A stretch of 54,978 bases of DNA. It comes from Hyphomicrobiales bacterium (lineage in GTDB: Bacteria; Pseudomonadota; Alphaproteobacteria; Rhizobiales; Rhizobiaceae). The notes under the pieces are model-generated. The model had not been told where the DNA came from. It was given only the letters and a program-made list of their open reading frames with translations, and searched no databases. Of this stretch, positions 53,270-54,978 are shown one piece after another. The DNA is taken from positions 1 to 54,978 of the forward strand of contig UCMT01000038.1 in assembly GCA_900473795.1 (NCBI GenBank), written 5' to 3'. The first letter of the stretch is position 1. Every line of letters begins with the position of its first letter. The position numbers and the translations under genes are program-made.

Positions 53270-54886
53270 CTACCCCGCCGCAGCCAGCCCCGCATGGTCG
53301 CGATTCTTCAACAGCTTGAAGACGATCGAATCCATCAGTGCCTGGAACGAGGCGTCGATGATGTTGTCGGATACGCCGACCGTCCACCAGCGGGCGCCGG
53401 TGGCGTCGACGGATTCGATCAGGACGCGGGTGATGGCCCCGGTGCCGCCGTTGAGGATACGCACCTTGTAATCCACCAGTTCCAGATCCTCGATCTCCGA
53501 CTGGTATTTGCCGAGATCCTTGCGCAGCGCCAGATCGAGCGCATTGACGGGGCCATGGCCTTCGGCGACCGACATCATCGTCTCGCCGTCGATCGAGACT
53601 TTTACCACGGCCTCCGAGACGGTCTTCAGGTTGCCGTTGGCATCGAAGCGGCGCTCGACCATGACGCGGAAACTGTCGACCAGGAAGAACTCCGGCACCG
53701 AACCGAGGATGCGCTGGGCGAGGATGGCGAAGCTCGCATCGGCGCCTTCATAGGCATAGCCGGTCGCCTCGCGTTCCTTGACGATGGAAATCAGCTTGTC
53801 GAGCTTCGGATCATCCTTGGAGACGACGATGCCGCGCCGTTTCAGGGCATTGATGAAATTGGCCTTGCCGCCCTGGTCCGACACCATGACCTTGCGCAGA
53901 TTGCCGACGCTTTCCGGCGTCACATGCTCATAGGTGCGCGGGTCCTTCAGCAGGGCCGAGGCATGGATGCCGGCCTTGGTGGCGAAAGCAGACGCGCCGA
54001 CATAGGGCATCTGGTGATCCGGCGAGCGGTTCAGAAGCTCGTCGAAGGAATGGGAAAGCTGGGTCAGTTCCTGCAGCCGATCGGCATCGATCGCTGTCTC
54101 GAAACGGCGGTTATAGGCTTCCTTGAGCGCGAGCGTCGGGATCAGCGTGACGAGATTGGCGTTGCCGCAGCGCTCGCCGATGCCGTTCAGCGTGCCCTGC
54201 ACCTGGCGCACGCCGGCCTCGACCGCGGCCAGCGAATTGGCAACCGCCTGACCGGTGTCGTTATGCGCATGGATGCCGAGATTGGCGCCGGGCACGCCAT
54301 GGGCGATCACCGCGGTGACGATGTCGCGAATTTCCGGTGGCTGGGTGCCGCCATTGGTGTCGCAGAGCACGACCCAGCGGGCGCCGGCGTCATAAGCCGT
54401 CTTGGCGCAGGCGAGCGCATAAGCCGGATTGGCCTTGTAGCCGTCGAAGAAATGCTCGCAGTCGATCATCGCCTCGCGGCCGCTTTGAACAACGGCCTCG
54501 ACCGACGTGCGGATCGCCTCGAGGTTTTCCTCGTTGGAACAGCCGAGCGCCACGCGTACGTGATAATCCCAGCTCTTGGCGACAAGACAGATCGCGTCGC
54601 TTTGGGCCTGCAAGAGGCTCGTCAGCCCGGGATCGTTGGACGCCGACACGCCGGCGCGCTTCGTCATGCCGAAGGCAACGAAGCGTGCCTTGTCGGTGCG
54701 CTTCTTCCCAAAAAACTCGGTATCGGTCGGGTTGGCACCGGGATAGCCGCCTTCGACATAGTCCATGCCGAATTCGTCCAGCATCTTGGCGATGGCGATC
54801 TTGTCCTCGACGGAAAAATCGATGCCGGGCGTCTGCTGCCCGTCGCGAAGCGTGGTGTCGAAGAGATAGATGCGTTCTCTGGTCAT
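53270..54886 (-). CDS. cimA: (R)-citramalate synthase
   Basis: A 538-residue enzyme of the isopropylmalate synthase family. It joins acetyl-CoA and pyruvate to citramalate, a threonine-independent route to isoleucine. The N-terminal TIM barrel starts FDTTLRDGQQ (9-18) and has the metal motif HAHNDTGQAVA; GTLNGIGERCGN follows. The C-terminal regulatory domain (about 400-538) fits feedback control by isoleucine. The start ATG 54886 is chosen over an upstream TTG. Members of this family are also labelled 2-isopropylmalate synthase, but length and motifs favour citramalate synthase. Confidence 0.9.
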   Translation of the reverse strand: MTRERIYLFDTTLRDGQQTPGIDFSVEDKIAIAKMLDEFGMDYVEGGYPGANPTDTEFFGKKRTDKARFVAFGMTKRAGVSASNDPGLTSLLQAQSDAICLVAKSWDYHVRVALGCSNEENLEAIRTSVEAVVQSGREAMIDCEHFFDGYKANPAYALACAKTAYDAGARWVVLCDTNGGTQPPEIRDIVTAVIAHGVPGANLGIHAHNDTGQAVANSLAAVEAGVRQVQGTLNGIGERCGNANLVTLIPTLALKEAYNRRFETAIDADRLQELTQLSHSFDELLNRSPDHQMPYVGASAFATKAGIHASALLKDPRTYEHVTPESVGNLRKVMVSDQGGKANFINALKRRGIVVSKDDPKLDKLISIVKEREATGYAYEGADASFAILAQRILGSVPEFFLVDSFRVMVERRFDANGNLKTVSEAVVKVSIDGETMMSVAEGHGPVNALDLALRKDLGKYQSEIEDLELVDYKVRILNGGTGAITRVLIESVDATGARWWTVGVSDNIIDASFQALMDSIVFKLLKNRDHAGLAAAG

Positions 54887-54943
54887 GCGGTCTGTCCCAA
54901 GGAACAAAGATCTGATTTTGGACGTGGCGCGAAGGCTTGCTTC

Positions 54944-54978
54944 CTCTTCTCCCCAGCGGGGAGAAGTGCCGAGCGAAG
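54944..54978. repeat. Palindromic intergenic element, cut by the window end
   Basis: CTTCTCCCC and GGGGAGAAG form a stem around AGC. The 18 bases from 54958 are identical to 18683-18700 in the rsmA-gmk gap. The element continues past the right edge. Confidence 0.7.

Overview
The window is a stretch of a high-GC alphaproteobacterial chromosome, almost certainly from a member of the Rhizobiaceae (Rhizobium, Agrobacterium, Neorhizobium or Ensifer type). This is inferred from gene content and order: lptF-lptG-lptD-surA-like-pdxA-rsmA, the fabD-fabG-acpP-fabF-mltG-yicC-gmk series, rpsF-rpsR-DUF2232-rplI-dnaB-alr-radA-cvpA-purF, and psd-pssA followed by an Atm1-type exporter. The short palindromic repeats typical of rhizobial intergenic DNA support it. 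I could not run a search, so the genus is not fixed. No rRNA, tRNA, CRISPR array, prophage or insertion sequence was recognised.

Layout. 1-8 kb: a lipoprotein with an unclear start, ndk, a DinB-like protein, a secreted Rap1a/Tai-like protein, a degenerate GGDEF protein, an ABC-F ATPase, a small membrane protein, a GNAT acetyltransferase and a sugar dehydrogenase. 8.0-8.6 kb: a first ParDE toxin-antitoxin pair. 8.7-18.6 kb: holC and pepA, facing away from the LPS-export and cofactor/ribosome cluster lptFG-lptD-surA-like-pdxA-rsmA, whose genes mostly overlap by 1-4 bases. 18.8-25.8 kb: a minus-strand series for fatty acid synthesis (fabD, fabG, acpP, fabF), peptidoglycan (mltG), RNA (yicC) and nucleotides (gmk). 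26-30.5 kb: a Tas-like aldo-keto reductase, then a PhcB-like methyltransferase divergent from a membrane GGDEF-EAL protein. 30.5-42.7 kb: ribosomal proteins S6, S18 and L9 with a DUF2232 membrane protein, dnaB, TerC, alr, a second ParDE pair, radA, cvpA, purF and a short-chain dehydrogenase. 42.8-48.4 kb, minus strand: phosphatidylethanolamine synthesis (psd, pssA), an Atm1-type ABC exporter and a LysM protein. 48.6-55 kb: a LOG-family hydrolase, rarD, a Tat-exported CpdB-like nucleotidase, an orphan AT-richer gene and citramalate synthase.

Most of the window is housekeeping: envelope building (LPS transport, phospholipid, peptidoglycan), fatty acid synthesis, translation and replication. The accessory parts are the two ParDE modules, the signalling genes (two c-di-GMP-type proteins and the PhcB-like enzyme), the orphan gene at 52.5-53.0 kb and the palindromic repeats.

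I found no clear-cut new system. The best leads are structural. A 23-bp inverted repeat in the mltG leader would bury the likely ribosome-binding site. Two hairpin elements are built from 7-nt tandem repeats in the fabD-fabG and psd-ABC gaps. Three back-to-back hairpins precede cvpA. Both ParDE modules have a palindrome centred exactly 42 nt upstream of the antitoxin start. The methyltransferase and c-di-GMP enzyme form a divergent pair.
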